44,717 nt of DNA from Minisyncoccota bacterium. Its GTDB lineage: Bacteria; Patescibacteriota; Minisyncoccia; JAHIHE01; JAGLIN01. Made by a program: the position numbers and the translations under genes. The notes under the pieces were generated by a model, which ran no database searches, was not told the origin of the DNA, and saw only the letters and a program-made list of their open reading frames with translations. How positions within the stretch are numbered: position 1 is the stretch's first letter; every line of letters begins with the position of its first letter. The stretch is from positions 1-44,717 of the forward strand of contig JAQVBZ010000014.1 of the NCBI GenBank assembly GCA_028690055.1, given 5' to 3'. Of this stretch, positions 16,251 to 24,534 are shown piece after piece.

Positions 16251-16751
16251 TTGAAATATATCTATCTGTGCCATTATTTTAAAATACAAACTGACTTCGT
16301 CCGCAATCGGAAACCGTGGACGACCGACTTCGTCGGTGGTTTTCTTAAAGCAATAAAAAAAGAATTTATAGAAAAAACATTGGTTTTTCTGATACTGGCC
16401 GTATTGTTAGCCATAGTTTTGGTTGTTCAGGCAAAATTAATCACACCTCTGAATATAGTAGGTGCATTGTTGCTTACCTTTATCATTGCCTCGGTAATAT
16501 CCCTATTACTTGTCTATCTAAGTGGATTTCGCCGACCTGCAGCCCAAAATGGCATATTAATATGGGCTACTACTATAACTTTATTTGCAATGTTGACGGT
16601 GGATTGTATCTACGTATTAAAAGGGATGCCTGCTACATTAATAGCAGCTCCGATTATCAGTATGATTACAATCTGGGCAAATAGCTTGTATCTGAATTGG
16701 TTATGGAACATATACAAGCCGTGGTGGTGGGATTTGAAAAAAATAGAATGA
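16251..16751 (+). CDS. Small four-helix membrane protein, start uncertain
   Basis: 166 residues if begun at TTG 16251. The segment from about residue 40 is convincing: four hydrophobic helices (for example LVFLILAVLLAIVLVVQA and NIVGALLLTFIIASVISLLL), a tryptophan-rich end (NWLWNIYKPWWWDLKK) and no known family. The first 35 residues run through a hairpin repeat and are doubtful, so the true start may lie near 16340-16385 or the gene may have lost its original start. The promoter at 16039 and the strong SD at 16089 serve this unit but do not lead into this frame. It ends before a pair of hairpins shared with convergent fusA. Confidence 0.55.
   Translation: MKYIYLCHYFKIQTDFVRNRKPWTTDFVGGFLKAIKKEFIEKTLVFLILAVLLAIVLVVQAKLITPLNIVGALLLTFIIASVISLLLVYLSGFRRPAAQNGILIWATTITLFAMLTVDCIYVLKGMPATLIAAPIISMITIWANSLYLNWLWNIYKPWWWDLKKIE
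16323..16337 (+). repeat. Hairpin 2, same arms as at 16112
   Basis: ACCGAC-TTC-GTCGGT, embedded in the doubtful 5' part of the membrane protein frame. The two copies bracket about 190 bases, which could be a small non-autonomous insertion. Confidence 0.6.
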
Positions 16752-16766
16752 ACAAATAAATAAACC

Positions 16767-16798
16767 ATCCGTTATTTTCTTTATAGAGAATAACGGAT
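16767..16798 (+). terminator. Hairpin after the membrane protein gene
   Basis: ATCCGTTATT and AATAACGGAT form a perfect 10-bp stem with a 12-nt loop 16 bases past the stop codon. The tail ATTATTATG is only weakly U-rich. Confidence 0.5.
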
Positions 16799-16810
16799 AT
16801 TATTATGCCA

Positions 16811-16841
16811 AAAAACACACCCCGCAATGAGGTGTGTTTTT
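16811..16841. terminator. Bidirectional intrinsic terminator between convergent genes
   Basis: AAAAACACACC and GGTGTGTTTTT make an 11-bp stem with a 9-nt loop. Read in minus orientation it sits 17 bases behind the fusA stop and ends in a U-run. Confidence 0.85.
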
Positions 16842-16857
16842 ATCCTTATCCGAAAGA

Positions 16858-18939
16858 TTATCTTTTTGAATTCTTTTCTGCGAGTTCTGCTGCCAAGTTC
16901 TTCGGGAGTTCTTGATATTTCTCAAATTCCATCGAGTAGGCGGCGCGTCCCTGGCTCATAGAACGGACCTGGGTCGAGTAGCCGAACATAGAGTTGAGCG
17001 GTACGTGAGCGGTGATGACCTTGATGCCATCGCTGCGATCGCTCATATTCTCGATCTGTCCACGCTTTGAGCTCAAATCTCCGACGATGTCACCCATGAA
17101 TTGCTCGGGGGTAGTGACCTCGACTTTCATAATCGGTTCCAAGACTACCGGGTCGGCACGCTTGAAAGCTTCTTGAAATGCCAGAGAACCCGCAATCTTG
17201 AAAGCGGCTTCAGAAGAGTCGACTTCGTGGTAAGATCCGTCGTAAACGGTAGCCTTGATGTCGATGACCGGGTAGCCCGCAATCACACCGCGTGCCATCG
17301 CTTCTTCGATTCCTTTCGAAATCGGTTTGATATATTCCTGTGGAATGGCGCCACCTTTGATTTCATTCACGAATTCAAAACCGGTTCCTCTTTCGAGCGG
17401 TTCCAGACGGATCCAACAATGTCCATACTGACCACGTCCACCTGACTGACGGACGTATTTTCCTTCCGCCTGAGCGTCAGTCTTGATGGCCTCACGATAT
17501 GCCACTTTCGGTTTTCCGACATTGGCCTCCACTTTCATTTCACGCATAAGTCTGTCTACCAAAACTTCCAAGTGCAATTCCCCCATTCCTTTGATAATTG
17601 TCTGTCCGGTCTCTTCGTCAGTTTCTACTTTAAAAGTAGGATCTTCATCGGCAAGTTTCTTGAGACCCATTCCCATCTTTTCCTGATCGGCCTTGGTCTT
17701 CGGCTCGATGGCCACAGACATAACCGGTTCCGGGAAAGTCATCTGTTCCAAGATGACTGGATATTTTTCATCGCAAAGAGTGTTCCCGGTAGTCGTGCTT
17801 TTGAGTCCGACAGTTGCCGCGATACCTCCGGCATAGACTTCGGTGATTTCCTCGCGATGATTGGCGTGCATCCGCAAGATACGGCTGATTCTTTCTTTTT
17901 CACCTGTATTGGTGTTCAGAACGTAAGTTCCTGCTTTAAGAACTCCAGAATAAACACGAAAGAATGTCAGCTGTCCCATAAAAGGATCGGTTGCGACCTT
18001 GAAGGCCAAGATGGCAAGCGGCTCGTTGTCGTCAGATTTTCTTTCGACTTCCTGATCGGTGTTCGGGTCGATGCCCGTGATAGCAGGAACATCGATCGGA
18101 GACGGAAGATAAGCAATTACTCCGTCCAAAATCGGCTGAACACCTTTATTCTTCAGAGCAGTCCCACAATAGACCGGGAAAAGCTGAGTGGCGATAGTCG
18201 CCTTGCGAAGACCGCGGACAACATCCTCTTCAGTAATCTCTTCACTCGCCAAATATTTCTCCATCAAATCATCGTTGTATTCAGCGACTCTCTCCACCAA
18301 TAAAGATCTCCATGTCTCAACCTTCTCTTTCATATCTTCCGGCACTTCACCCTCAACTACGACCTCTCTGCTCTGTCCTTCAAAACGGTATGACTTGCGA
18401 CGAATCAGGTCAATGACTCCTTCAAAATTCTCTTCGGCTCCTATCGGCAGCTGTATTGCTACGGCGTTCTTATTGAGTCTGTCCAGAATAGAATCGAAGC
18501 TGCGATAGAAATCAGCCCCCATACGATCCATCTTGTTGATGAAACACATTCTCGGCACATTATATTTATCCGCCTGTCTCCATACGGTCTCGCTCTGTGA
18601 TTCCACACCGGCAACACCATCGAATACCACGACTCCACCATCGAGCACGCGCAAACTTCTTTCTACTTCCACGGTAAAATCCACGTGACCGGGAGTATCG
18701 ATCAAGTTGAATTGGTGGTCCTTCCAGATACAAGTGGTAGCAGCAGAGGTAATAGTGATTCCACGTTCTTTCTCCTGTTCCATCCAGTCCATAGTCGCTT
18801 CTCCGTTGTGCACCTCACCGATCTTGTGACTCACTCCGGTAAAAAACAGAATTCTCTCTGAGGTGGTAGTCTTTCCTGCATCAATGTGAGCGATGATTCC
18901 GAAGTTCCGCACCTTGTCGATTGGGTATTGTCTTGCCAT
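16858..18939 (-). CDS. fusA: Elongation factor G
   Basis: 693 residues, normal EF-G length. EF-G is the GTPase that moves tRNA and mRNA through the ribosome and, with RRF, recycles ribosomes. The GTP-binding motifs are intact: G1 AHIDAGKTT at 17-25, the switch with [11 protein letters not shown]3 DTPGHVDF and G4 NKMDRMGAD. Domain IV shows the [11 protein letters not shown] tip and domain V ends in [25 protein letters not shown] lies 6 nt before the ATG. The gene stands alone, unlike the common rpsL-rpsG-fusA-tuf cluster, with its own consensus promoter (19044-19072) and terminator (16811-16841). Confidence 0.97.
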   Translation of the reverse strand: MARQYPIDKVRNFGIIAHIDAGKTTTSERILFFTGVSHKIGEVHNGEATMDWMEQEKERGITITSAATTCIWKDHQFNLIDTPGHVDFTVEVERSLRVLDGGVVVFDGVAGVESQSETVWRQADKYNVPRMCFINKMDRMGADFYRSFDSILDRLNKNAVAIQLPIGAEENFEGVIDLIRRKSYRFEGQSREVVVEGEVPEDMKEKVETWRSLLVERVAEYNDDLMEKYLASEEITEEDVVRGLRKATIATQLFPVYCGTALKNKGVQPILDGVIAYLPSPIDVPAITGIDPNTDQEVERKSDDNEPLAILAFKVATDPFMGQLTFFRVYSGVLKAGTYVLNTNTGEKERISRILRMHANHREEITEVYAGGIAATVGLKSTTTGNTLCDEKYPVILEQMTFPEPVMSVAIEPKTKADQEKMGMGLKKLADEDPTFKVETDEETGQTIIKGMGELHLEVLVDRLMREMKVEANVGKPKVAYREAIKTDAQAEGKYVRQSGGRGQYGHCWIRLEPLERGTGFEFVNEIKGGAIPQEYIKPISKGIEEAMARGVIAGYPVIDIKATVYDGSYHEVDSSEAAFKIAGSLAFQEAFKRADPVVLEPIMKVEVTTPEQFMGDIVGDLSSKRGQIENMSDRSDGIKVITAHVPLNSMFGYSTQVRSMSQGRAAYSMEFEKYQELPKNLAAELAEKNSKR

Positions 18940-18997
18940 ATGTTTCCTTAACTTAAATTAAACTTTTTTAAAAAATGTTTTAGATAGACATAAACCA

Positions 18998-19014
18998 CCA
19001 GCTTTCAAAGCTGG
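18998..19014 (-). promoter_or_regulatory. Palindrome in the fusA leader
   Basis: CCAGCTTT and AAAGCTGG flank one base. As RNA it would be a 6-bp stem with a TTGAA loop, about 60 bases before the fusA start. There is no evidence for a ligand; it may be a stability hairpin or part of a small repeat. Confidence 0.4.
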
Positions 19015-19043
19015 CTGATTTAGCTCTTACTTTTTACCTGCGT

Positions 19044-19072
19044 ATTATATTATAATATGTCTGGGGTGTCAA
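19044..19072 (-). promoter_or_regulatory. Consensus promoter of fusA
   Basis: TTGACA (19072-19067), 17-nt spacer, TATAAT (19049-19044), a perfect match to the housekeeping sigma consensus. Confidence 0.85.
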
Positions 19073-19135
19073 TTTTCTTTTATAGCTAGCCATTATTTTA
19101 GAAAATAAAAAATAACCGTGAAGTTATTTCCTATG

Positions 19136-19209
19136 TGGTCGCTGGTGGACTCGAACCACCGACCTTACGAATGTGAATCGTATGCTCTAACCAACTGAGC
19201 CAAGCGACC
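19136..19209 (-). tRNA. tRNA-Val (anticodon CAC)
   Basis: A complete cloverleaf of 74 nt on the minus strand. The acceptor arms are GGTCGCT and AGCGACC with discriminator A, the D arm is GCTC-AGTTGGTTA-GAGC, the anticodon arm is TACGA-TTCACAT-TCGTA, and the T arm is GGTGG-TTCGAGT-CCACC. The anticodon at loop positions 3-5 is CAC, which reads GUG (Val). The 3' CCA is not encoded (ACA follows). A promoter lies at 19223-19251. Confidence 0.95.
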
Positions 19210-19222
19210 TTAAACACGATTT

Positions 19223-19251
19223 ATGATAACCCCATTTTGTGAAAATGACAA
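19223..19251 (-). promoter_or_regulatory. Promoter of tRNA-Val
   Basis: TTGTCA (19251-19246), 17-nt spacer, TATCAT (19228-19223) on the minus strand, with 13 bases to the mature 5' end. Confidence 0.6.
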
Positions 19252-19259
19252 GATACGCC

Positions 19260-19295
19260 AAAAACAATTCTTTTGAATACATAAGGGCTGTTCTT
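19260..19295 (+). repeat. REP copy A (diverged)
   Basis: 36 nt with 13-10-13 architecture: two near-palindromic 13-mers around TTGAATACAT. Its first 13-mer differs from the intact copy at 19999-20034 only by G-to-A and C-to-T transitions. Confidence 0.7.
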
Positions 19296-19327
19296 ACTGG
19301 ACTTCGATAGGAAAGCGATTCGGAAAA

Positions 19328-19363
19328 AAGGACTGTCCTTACAGAATCAAAAGGACAGTCCTT
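19328..19363 (-). repeat. REP copy B (inverted)
   Basis: AAGGACTGTCCTT, a 10-nt spacer and AAGGACAGTCCTT. It is in opposite orientation to copies A and C and lies 40 bases past the RAYT stop codon. Confidence 0.85.
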
Positions 19364-19402
19364 CCTGCGTACTCAAGTGAATGAAATAATCCTTACCGAA
19401 CC

Positions 19403-19981
19403 TCAATCATCAAAAGCATCTTCTTTAGAAATATTTCCCGCCATCGTCACAAATTCTTCAAAAGTTTCCCCCTTCATTCCATATTCTTCAATCAGACCAC
19501 GGTCGCAGAGGCCGTCCGAATCTTTTATGATTCCTGTCTTTGCATATTCCATATGGCTGCTCCATTTGTATTCCTTGGGAAAATTGCATATGCCTGCCTT
19601 CACAGGATTCAAATGTACATATGCGATTAGATTTCTCATATAGTCATCATTCTCTATAATTTTCTGCTTAAATCTGTCTTGAAAAAGATGACCGACCGTC
19701 TTATATTTCTTATTGAACACTGCCGCATAACTGGTATGGACCGAGGATATGAATTTTGCCGGCGGATATTCTTTATCTTGTCTCACGATAAGATGAATAT
19801 GGTTCGGCATCAAGCAATATGAAATTATGGCAAAACTGTATTTTTTGCTTGCTTCGGTCATCTTCCGCAAGTAGAATTCATAATCTTTTTCATCTAGGAA
19901 TATATCTTTTTTCTGATTACCGCGATTGTAGAGATGGTAATATGCGCCTTGAGCCGATTGTTTGTATTTTAGATTATTCAT
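19403..19981 (-). CDS. REP-associated tyrosine transposase (RAYT, Y1/HUH family)
   Basis: 192 residues from ATG 19981; the frame runs upstream only through the REP repeat. Y1 transposase motifs are in order: YYHLYNRGNQKKDIF near the start, the HUH metal site in YCLMPNHIHLIV, then GHLFQDRFKQKII and YVHLNPVKAGI. Tyr in the last block region serves as the candidate nucleophile. RAYTs are single-strand transposases thought to act on REP palindromes near their own gene. Here the gene is framed by REP copies at 19260, 19328 and 19999, with a further one 15 kb away at 34969, which fits a REP-spreading element. All key residues seem intact. The gene sits between tRNA-Val and alaS and starts without a clear SD. 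Confidence 0.9.
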   Translation of the reverse strand: MNNLKYKQSAQGAYYHLYNRGNQKKDIFLDEKDYEFYLRKMTEASKKYSFAIISYCLMPNHIHLIVRQDKEYPPAKFISSVHTSYAAVFNKKYKTVGHLFQDRFKQKIIENDDYMRNLIAYVHLNPVKAGICNFPKEYKWSSHMEYAKTGIIKDSDGLCDRGLIEEYGMKGETFEEFVTMAGNISKEDAFDD

Positions 19982-19998
19982 AAGTAAAAGCTTAAAGT

Positions 19999-20034
19999 AA
20001 GGACAGTCCTTTTGAATGCGTAAGGACTGTCCTT
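19999..20034 (+). repeat. REP copy C (intact)
   Basis: AAGGACAGTCCTT, spacer TTGAATGCGT, AAGGACTGTCCTT. Both 13-mers are perfect palindromes about a central base. It begins 17 bases upstream of the RAYT start codon. Confidence 0.85.
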
Positions 20035-20061
20035 TTCCCGTTCTACCCCGAACCAAACCCT

Positions 20062-21945
20062 CTATTCCAGCACCGCCTTGATCCTTCTTACTCCCGCCGA
20101 AGATGATTCTTCTTTCTTGATTCGGAAATGTCCCAACTCCGAAGTATTTTCCACGTGCGGACCGCCGCAGATTTCTTTTGAGAAAATTCCTTTTTCCTCA
20201 TCACCCATCACATAGACCTTCACCTTCTCGCCATATTTCGACTCGAAAACTCCCATCGCTCCTAAACGCTTGGCATCCTCCAGATTCATCTCTTCGCAAG
20301 TGATCGGCAGAGCCTTGCGAATCTGTTCGTTGACGATCGCTTCCACCTTTTTCCTTTCCCCTTCGGTCATTTTGTCCGGATGCGAGAAGTCGAAACGCAA
20401 TCTCTCGGCTGTGATATTGCTGCCTTTCTGAAATACATGATCACCTAATACCAACCGTAATGCCTGCAAAAGCAGATGCGCCGCAGTATGGAGGCGGGTC
20501 GTTTCTATACTGCTATCGGCAAGTCCACCCTTAAACATTCCTGCAGAAGCTGTTCGGGATAGTTCTTGATGTCTCTTCATCGCCTCTCGCGCCTCTTGCA
20601 TAGTTTGTTCATCAAATGCTACCCCCCAATCTTTCATAATTTCCTGAGTTAATTCTATAGGAAAGCCGTAAGTTTCATAAAAACGAAAAACTACAGCACC
20701 GTCGATGCGCAATATATTACCAGATATTTCCATTCCCTTTGGTAGATTTTCCGGATCTATGCCTCCTATGGGATAAAGTTTTTTTAATTCTCTTATTCCA
20801 TTTTCCAAAGTCTTTCCAAATTTCTCATCTTCTTTTTCAAGTTCCTCAACAATCTTATTCTTGTTCTGCAAAAGCTCCGGATATTCTTCTCCATAAATTC
20901 CCATGATTACATCCACCAGAGTCGGCAAGAATTTTTCAGGCATTAACAAAGTTCGCGCGCTGCGAATAGCGCGGCGGATAAGTCTGCGCAAGATGTATCC
21001 ACGCTCCAAATTTGAAGGAACAACTCCGTCGCTAATCATAAAAACCGAAGTACGAATATGATCCGCAACGATACGAGCAGATTTTTCATCTTTATTTCCA
21101 GACAATTCTTTTACTTTATCAACAATCGGCTTCAAAACGTCACTCTCGTAAATATTATCGAACCCGTTCAGCATCGCAAGCGTCCGCTCCAGCCCCATCC
21201 CCGTATCTACATTCTGCTGAGAAAGCGGCTCGAACTTCCCTTCCGCATCTTTGTTGTATTGCATAAAAACATTGTTCCAGATTTCCACATATCTGCCACA
21301 GTGGCATCCTGGCTTGCAATCACCTCCATTCGGACAAGTGTCATAATTGGTAGATTTTCCAAGGTCGATAAAGATTTCCGTATCCGGACCGCACGGACCG
21401 GTTATTCCCGCCGGACCCCACCAGTTGTCGTCTTTGGGGAGCGGGAAGATTTTCGCCTCTTCGTTATTCTTTCCATCCCAAACTTGCGCATCAATTCCCA
21501 GCGACGCGAAACATTCCTGCCAAATCTTGATCGACTCCTCATCCTTCGGCGCGTCTTCATCTCCCTCGAAAACCGTGACCTTCAAACGCTTCGGATCGAT
21601 TCCCAAATATTTCGAGTCCGTCAAAAACTCAAAACTCCAACGAATAGATTCTTCTTTGAAATAATCTCCGAGAGACCAGTTGCCAAGCATCTCAAAAAAA
21701 GTGTTATGCGTGCTGTCGCCCACATCCTCGATATCCCCGGTCCGCACGCACTTCTGCACACTGGTCAATCGCGCCCCCTCCGGGTGCTTCTCTCCCAAAA
21801 GATACGGCACCAGCGGATGCATCCCCGCCGTCGTAAAAAGCACCGTCGGATCATTCTCCGGCACCACCGAAGCCGACGGAATCCGCTTGTGTCCTTTGGA
21901 TATGAAAAAATTGATATACTTCTCTCGTAGTTCTTTTGAATTCAT
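20062..21945 (-). CDS. alaS: Alanyl-tRNA synthetase lacking the C-terminal domain
   Basis: 627 residues against about 870 in E. coli. The class II catalytic core (LFTTAGMHPLVPYLL, FFEMLGNWSLGDYF, VDTGMGLERT), the tRNA-recognition helices and the editing domain are present. HTAAH at 486-490 and CGGPH at 593-597 form the zinc site that hydrolyses Ser- and Gly-tRNA(Ala). A Cys cluster at 204-217 (CPNGGDCKPGCHC) is inserted in the core. The protein ends right after the editing domain (SSSAGVRRIKAVLE), so the DHHA1/C-Ala domain that bridges to the tRNA elbow is missing. The stop is followed by the REP element, and no remnant of the missing part is seen downstream. No T-box is seen upstream. Confidence 0.95.
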   Translation of the reverse strand: MNSKELREKYINFFISKGHKRIPSASVVPENDPTVLFTTAGMHPLVPYLLGEKHPEGARLTSVQKCVRTGDIEDVGDSTHNTFFEMLGNWSLGDYFKEESIRWSFEFLTDSKYLGIDPKRLKVTVFEGDEDAPKDEESIKIWQECFASLGIDAQVWDGKNNEEAKIFPLPKDDNWWGPAGITGPCGPDTEIFIDLGKSTNYDTCPNGGDCKPGCHCGRYVEIWNNVFMQYNKDAEGKFEPLSQQNVDTGMGLERTLAMLNGFDNIYESDVLKPIVDKVKELSGNKDEKSARIVADHIRTSVFMISDGVVPSNLERGYILRRLIRRAIRSARTLLMPEKFLPTLVDVIMGIYGEEYPELLQNKNKIVEELEKEDEKFGKTLENGIRELKKLYPIGGIDPENLPKGMEISGNILRIDGAVVFRFYETYGFPIELTQEIMKDWGVAFDEQTMQEAREAMKRHQELSRTASAGMFKGGLADSSIETTRLHTAAHLLLQALRLVLGDHVFQKGSNITAERLRFDFSHPDKMTEGERKKVEAIVNEQIRKALPITCEEMNLEDAKRLGAMGVFESKYGEKVKVYVMGDEEKGIFSKEICGGPHVENTSELGHFRIKKEESSSAGVRRIKAVLE

Positions 21946-22014
21946 TGTGATTTTTTATCTGATAAAATGCTCGGATAGGCTGTTTTCAGTATAATTTAAA
22001 AGAGATAAAAAATA

Positions 22015-22036
22015 AAGCCCCTAGTCCAGAGAGCTT
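22015..22036 (-). terminator. Terminator between the deacetylase gene and alaS
   Basis: On the minus strand AAGCTCT and GGGGCTT pair over seven positions (two G-U) around an 8-nt loop, followed by TATTTTTTATC. It could end the deacetylase transcript that reads through the MITE copy, or act as a simple attenuator ahead of alaS. Confidence 0.55.
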
Positions 22037-22044
22037 AATTTTTC

Positions 22045-22154
22045 ATGGAGTAGCGGGGTTTCAACCCGCGCGGTTATCCCAAGCAAAAAATGCGCCGTAA
22101 TTTTCGTTTTACCCGCATGGGATAGCCGCGCAGACTATAAAGTCTGCTACTCCA
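22045..22154. repeat. MITE-like palindromic element, copy 2 (best preserved)
   Basis: A 110-bp element with perfect 10-bp terminal repeats ATGGAGTAGC and GCTACTCCAT. Inside each end is a second stem (GGGGTTTCAACCC and CAGACTATAAAGTCTG), then CGCGGTTATCCC and its complement GGGATAGCCGCG. It has no coding capacity. Confidence 0.85.
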
Positions 22155-22183
22155 TATATAATTGCAAAATCAATAACTACATA

Positions 22184-22846
22184 TTAAAAATTTTCTATTT
22201 TCTGATTTATAATAGCGATATGATTTTCTTTCAAAAGGGGAAACAAATCGATTATCTTTTTATAGTCATTTTCTCTTATCTTATTAAGCGAAGATTCGCA
22301 GTACGGATCGAATTTCCCAGGATGGACCACTACTTCCGCCAGCTCCCCATCTCTCAGTTTATCCAACAGATAGTTCTTAATCCCGTCCACACTTTCTTCC
22401 AACAAAAATATAGTATGATGGCTAGTCTTAATATTATTCCCGCGACTCGGAGTATAATCGGCAAAAACGTTACGGATATAAATATTGTTTTTTAAAGCGA
22501 AATCAACCATCGCCTCCGATTCTTCTTTAGAATGAATATCTTTATGTTTATCAATATGGGTCGACTTAAATCCAAAATATCTTACGAAGGAATCACTTTG
22601 GATTTCTATGTTTTCTTTTACATTCGAGACATCCTTTTTGTCTGATTCAAAATGAAGACCGACTGAAATATTCTTCCGTTTCATTATCTCTTTCAGTCTT
22701 TCAATCTGATCAAGTTGACCGTCCAATCCTCTCGTGACCAAAACGGACGTTGATCTTACGAGTTCTTTCTCCAATAATTCCAATATCACTTCATTGAATA
22801 TCTTGCTCATCCCGAAATCGTCGGCATTTATTATTACTTTTTTCAT
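22184..22846 (-). CDS. YdjC/ChbG-type carbohydrate deacetylase
   Basis: 220 residues. The family hallmark NADDFGMS is at residues 7-14, where the Asp pair binds the metal and acts in catalysis. The metal-binding histidines appear in SVGLHFE, in STHIDKHKDIH near residue 95-105, and in VVVHPGKFD. ChbG/HpnK/YdjC enzymes remove N-acetyl groups from chito-oligosaccharides or hopanoid-linked sugars. The sequence is slightly shorter than the usual 240-280 residues. Nearby genes do not name a substrate, although peptidoglycan-derived GlcNAc is an obvious candidate. A dispersed 115-bp repeat lies directly upstream, and no SD or clear promoter is visible. Confidence 0.85.
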   Translation of the reverse strand: MKKVIINADDFGMSKIFNEVILELLEKELVRSTSVLVTRGLDGQLDQIERLKEIMKRKNISVGLHFESDKKDVSNVKENIEIQSDSFVRYFGFKSTHIDKHKDIHSKEESEAMVDFALKNNIYIRNVFADYTPSRGNNIKTSHHTIFLLEESVDGIKNYLLDKLRDGELAEVVVHPGKFDPYCESSLNKIRENDYKKIIDLFPLLKENHIAIINQKIENF

Positions 22847-22875
22847 AAAGTTATTGAAATATTTCTTAACTTTTT

Positions 22876-22990
22876 TCTGTCATTCTGAGCGGAGCAAAGC
22901 GGAGTCGAAGAATCCCTTCGTTACAACAAAACCAGATTAATAAAGCTCCGCTGTAATGAAGAGATCCCTCGACAAGCTCGGAATGACAGA
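22876..22990. repeat. 115-bp inverted repeat of the TGTCATTC class
   Basis: Perfect 10-bp ends TCTGTCATTC and GAATGACAGA, with internal CGAAGAATCCC and GAGATCCCTCG. The ends are shared in spirit with 35671-35751 and 36958-36999. Confidence 0.75.
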
Positions 22991-23040
22991 CCGAACAGTT
23001 TTATCGCAACAACCTTTACCGGGCCGTTTCTTCCAAAAGA

Positions 23041-23400
23041 TTATCGTAGATATTTCTTCAAAAATTCAACCAGCTCAATATCAAACTTATAACCCCTACC
23101 TTCTATCTCATCATCTGTCATCTCGGAATAATATTTACCACAAACCGGATCGATTGTTATGACGTCCAGAGGATTTATTTTGTACGGATTTATGCTGTCT
23201 CTTTTTGAGGCTAATATGGATATATCCTCTTCTATCCCATTGGAGTTATTATTTCAATCGGCAAATCTTTGACCTTTTTTCATGTTATAAACCTTCCCAT
23301 CATTGGAAGTCGCATATAATGATTCTGCTTTCCTTGCGTTTATTTTAATTGGTCCTCCATTTAGAACAATTCTATTTTTTTATTTTCTAAATCCTCTCCA
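23041..23400 (-). pseudogene. Remnant of a protein gene with frame shifts
   Basis: Reading the minus strand, the last 70 codons (23253 to the TAA at 23041) are clearly protein-like, with SINPYKINPLDVITIDPV followed by CGKYYSEMTDDEIEGRGYKF and an end in FLKKYLR. No start codon suits that frame. The preceding parts lie in the two other frames: KDLPIEIITPMG, and before it IVLNGGPIKINARKAESLY running to KVYNMKKGQRFAD and a TGA. At least two shifts separate the pieces. The protein family is not recognised. The 23432-24511 gene directly upstream also belongs to an unassigned secreted family. Sequencing error is possible, though two shifts plus stops favour decay. Confidence 0.65.
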
Positions 23401-23431
23401 TGATAATTTCACCGATTAAGACACACTTTTT

Positions 23432-24511
23432 CTACCTCATCCATCCTATGACATGGATCAACCCGTTTGATTCTATCGGCACGCCTTTATAGTTTGTACC
23501 ATCTATGTCTGCCACAAAAAGAGTTCCGGGTTTATTAAGATCTTCGCCGGAATGCATTTCGTAAAACATTTTACTACCATCAAGAGAAATAACTACTTGC
23601 GTACCCCTGACTATCTCTTTCACGATTTTTCCCGTATCAACATTCATTAAGACCATACGATTTCCGTCTCCGCTATTGACTACGGCCACAAAATTATCGT
23701 CAGTCAGAACCTTATGTCGCGGTATGATTACGATATTTTCAGCGGCCTTTATCGGATTTTCACCGTTGGCATCTAGCAAAAATGATCCATTGCCATTACA
23801 CTTAAATCCGATATCATCTATAAAAATTCTTTTATTGGATACCCAGTCCCAACTGTTATCAGATGCCTCCCCTGTATTACCTTTATTCACGCATTTCGAA
23901 TCTGAAAAATTATTGACCTGCTTGAGATTGTTGTAATTGATGTTTGCCGTGAACAAATCATGACTATCAGTTGCGAAAAGAATATTGTCACCATTGGAAG
24001 ATTTTTTCACAGAAGAAAGAATGACGTTCAAATCGCCGACTTTCTTGATATTTTCTGTTTCTCCCGATCGGTCGAGAGGATCATACGGGGTAACTTTCTC
24101 ACTTTTGTAACCCAAATCAATGCTTAGTTTCAAATCCTTACCGTTTTCCCTGTCCTTTGCGTCGAAGCTTAAAACATTGCCTTCCATAGTTCCATGATTG
24201 ACCGATGCGAAATCACAAGGAATGACATAATCTTTTCCTTTGTCAGTAAACAATTTTTCCGTCTTATCAATGTCGATATTATACACATAAACATCCGTAT
24301 AACCATCACTACAAGTGGAATAAACAGCCCGATACAATCCCGGTTGAACAGAACTTTGGTTCGTCGCCGGCGTTAGTGATGTCTGTGACTGATAAGCGGC
24401 GGGTTTTTGTACTTGTTCGTCTTTTTGCAATAAATAGCATACTCCGATCGACAAGACTGCCAATGTCACAACTTTCAAGACCGACACGACGATTTTGTTT
24501 ACCTTAATCAT
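23432..24511 (-). CDS. Secreted or membrane-anchored propeller-like protein
   Basis: 359 residues. An N-terminal membrane helix (VVSVLKVVTLAVLSIGVCYLL) is followed by a Gln/Pro/Ser/Thr linker (about 30-58), so the bulk should lie outside the cytoplasm. The body is beta-rich with repeating blades such as YVYNIDIDKTEKLF, ILFATDSHDLFTANI, MVLMNVDTGKIVKEIV and MFYEMHSGEDLNKPGTLFVA, the rhythm of TolB/YncE-type beta-propellers. Four or more cysteines could form disulphides. Without catalytic motifs, a binding or scaffolding role is most likely. The stop codon of this gene faces the pseudogene remnant, and the start is 24 bases behind the murG stop on the same strand. Confidence 0.65.
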   Translation of the reverse strand: MIKVNKIVVSVLKVVTLAVLSIGVCYLLQKDEQVQKPAAYQSQTSLTPATNQSSVQPGLYRAVYSTCSDGYTDVYVYNIDIDKTEKLFTDKGKDYVIPCDFASVNHGTMEGNVLSFDAKDRENGKDLKLSIDLGYKSEKVTPYDPLDRSGETENIKKVGDLNVILSSVKKSSNGDNILFATDSHDLFTANINYNNLKQVNNFSDSKCVNKGNTGEASDNSWDWVSNKRIFIDDIGFKCNGNGSFLLDANGENPIKAAENIVIIPRHKVLTDDNFVAVVNSGDGNRMVLMNVDTGKIVKEIVRGTQVVISLDGSKMFYEMHSGEDLNKPGTLFVADIDGTNYKGVPIESNGLIHVIGWMR

Positions 24512-24534
24512 AGTAGAATATTAGAAATAATTTC

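Noticed and set aside
19136-19209. tRNA-His reading (GTG seen on the plus strand)
   Set aside because: The cloverleaf is on the minus strand, where the anticodon is CAC, and the extra G typical of tRNA-His is absent.
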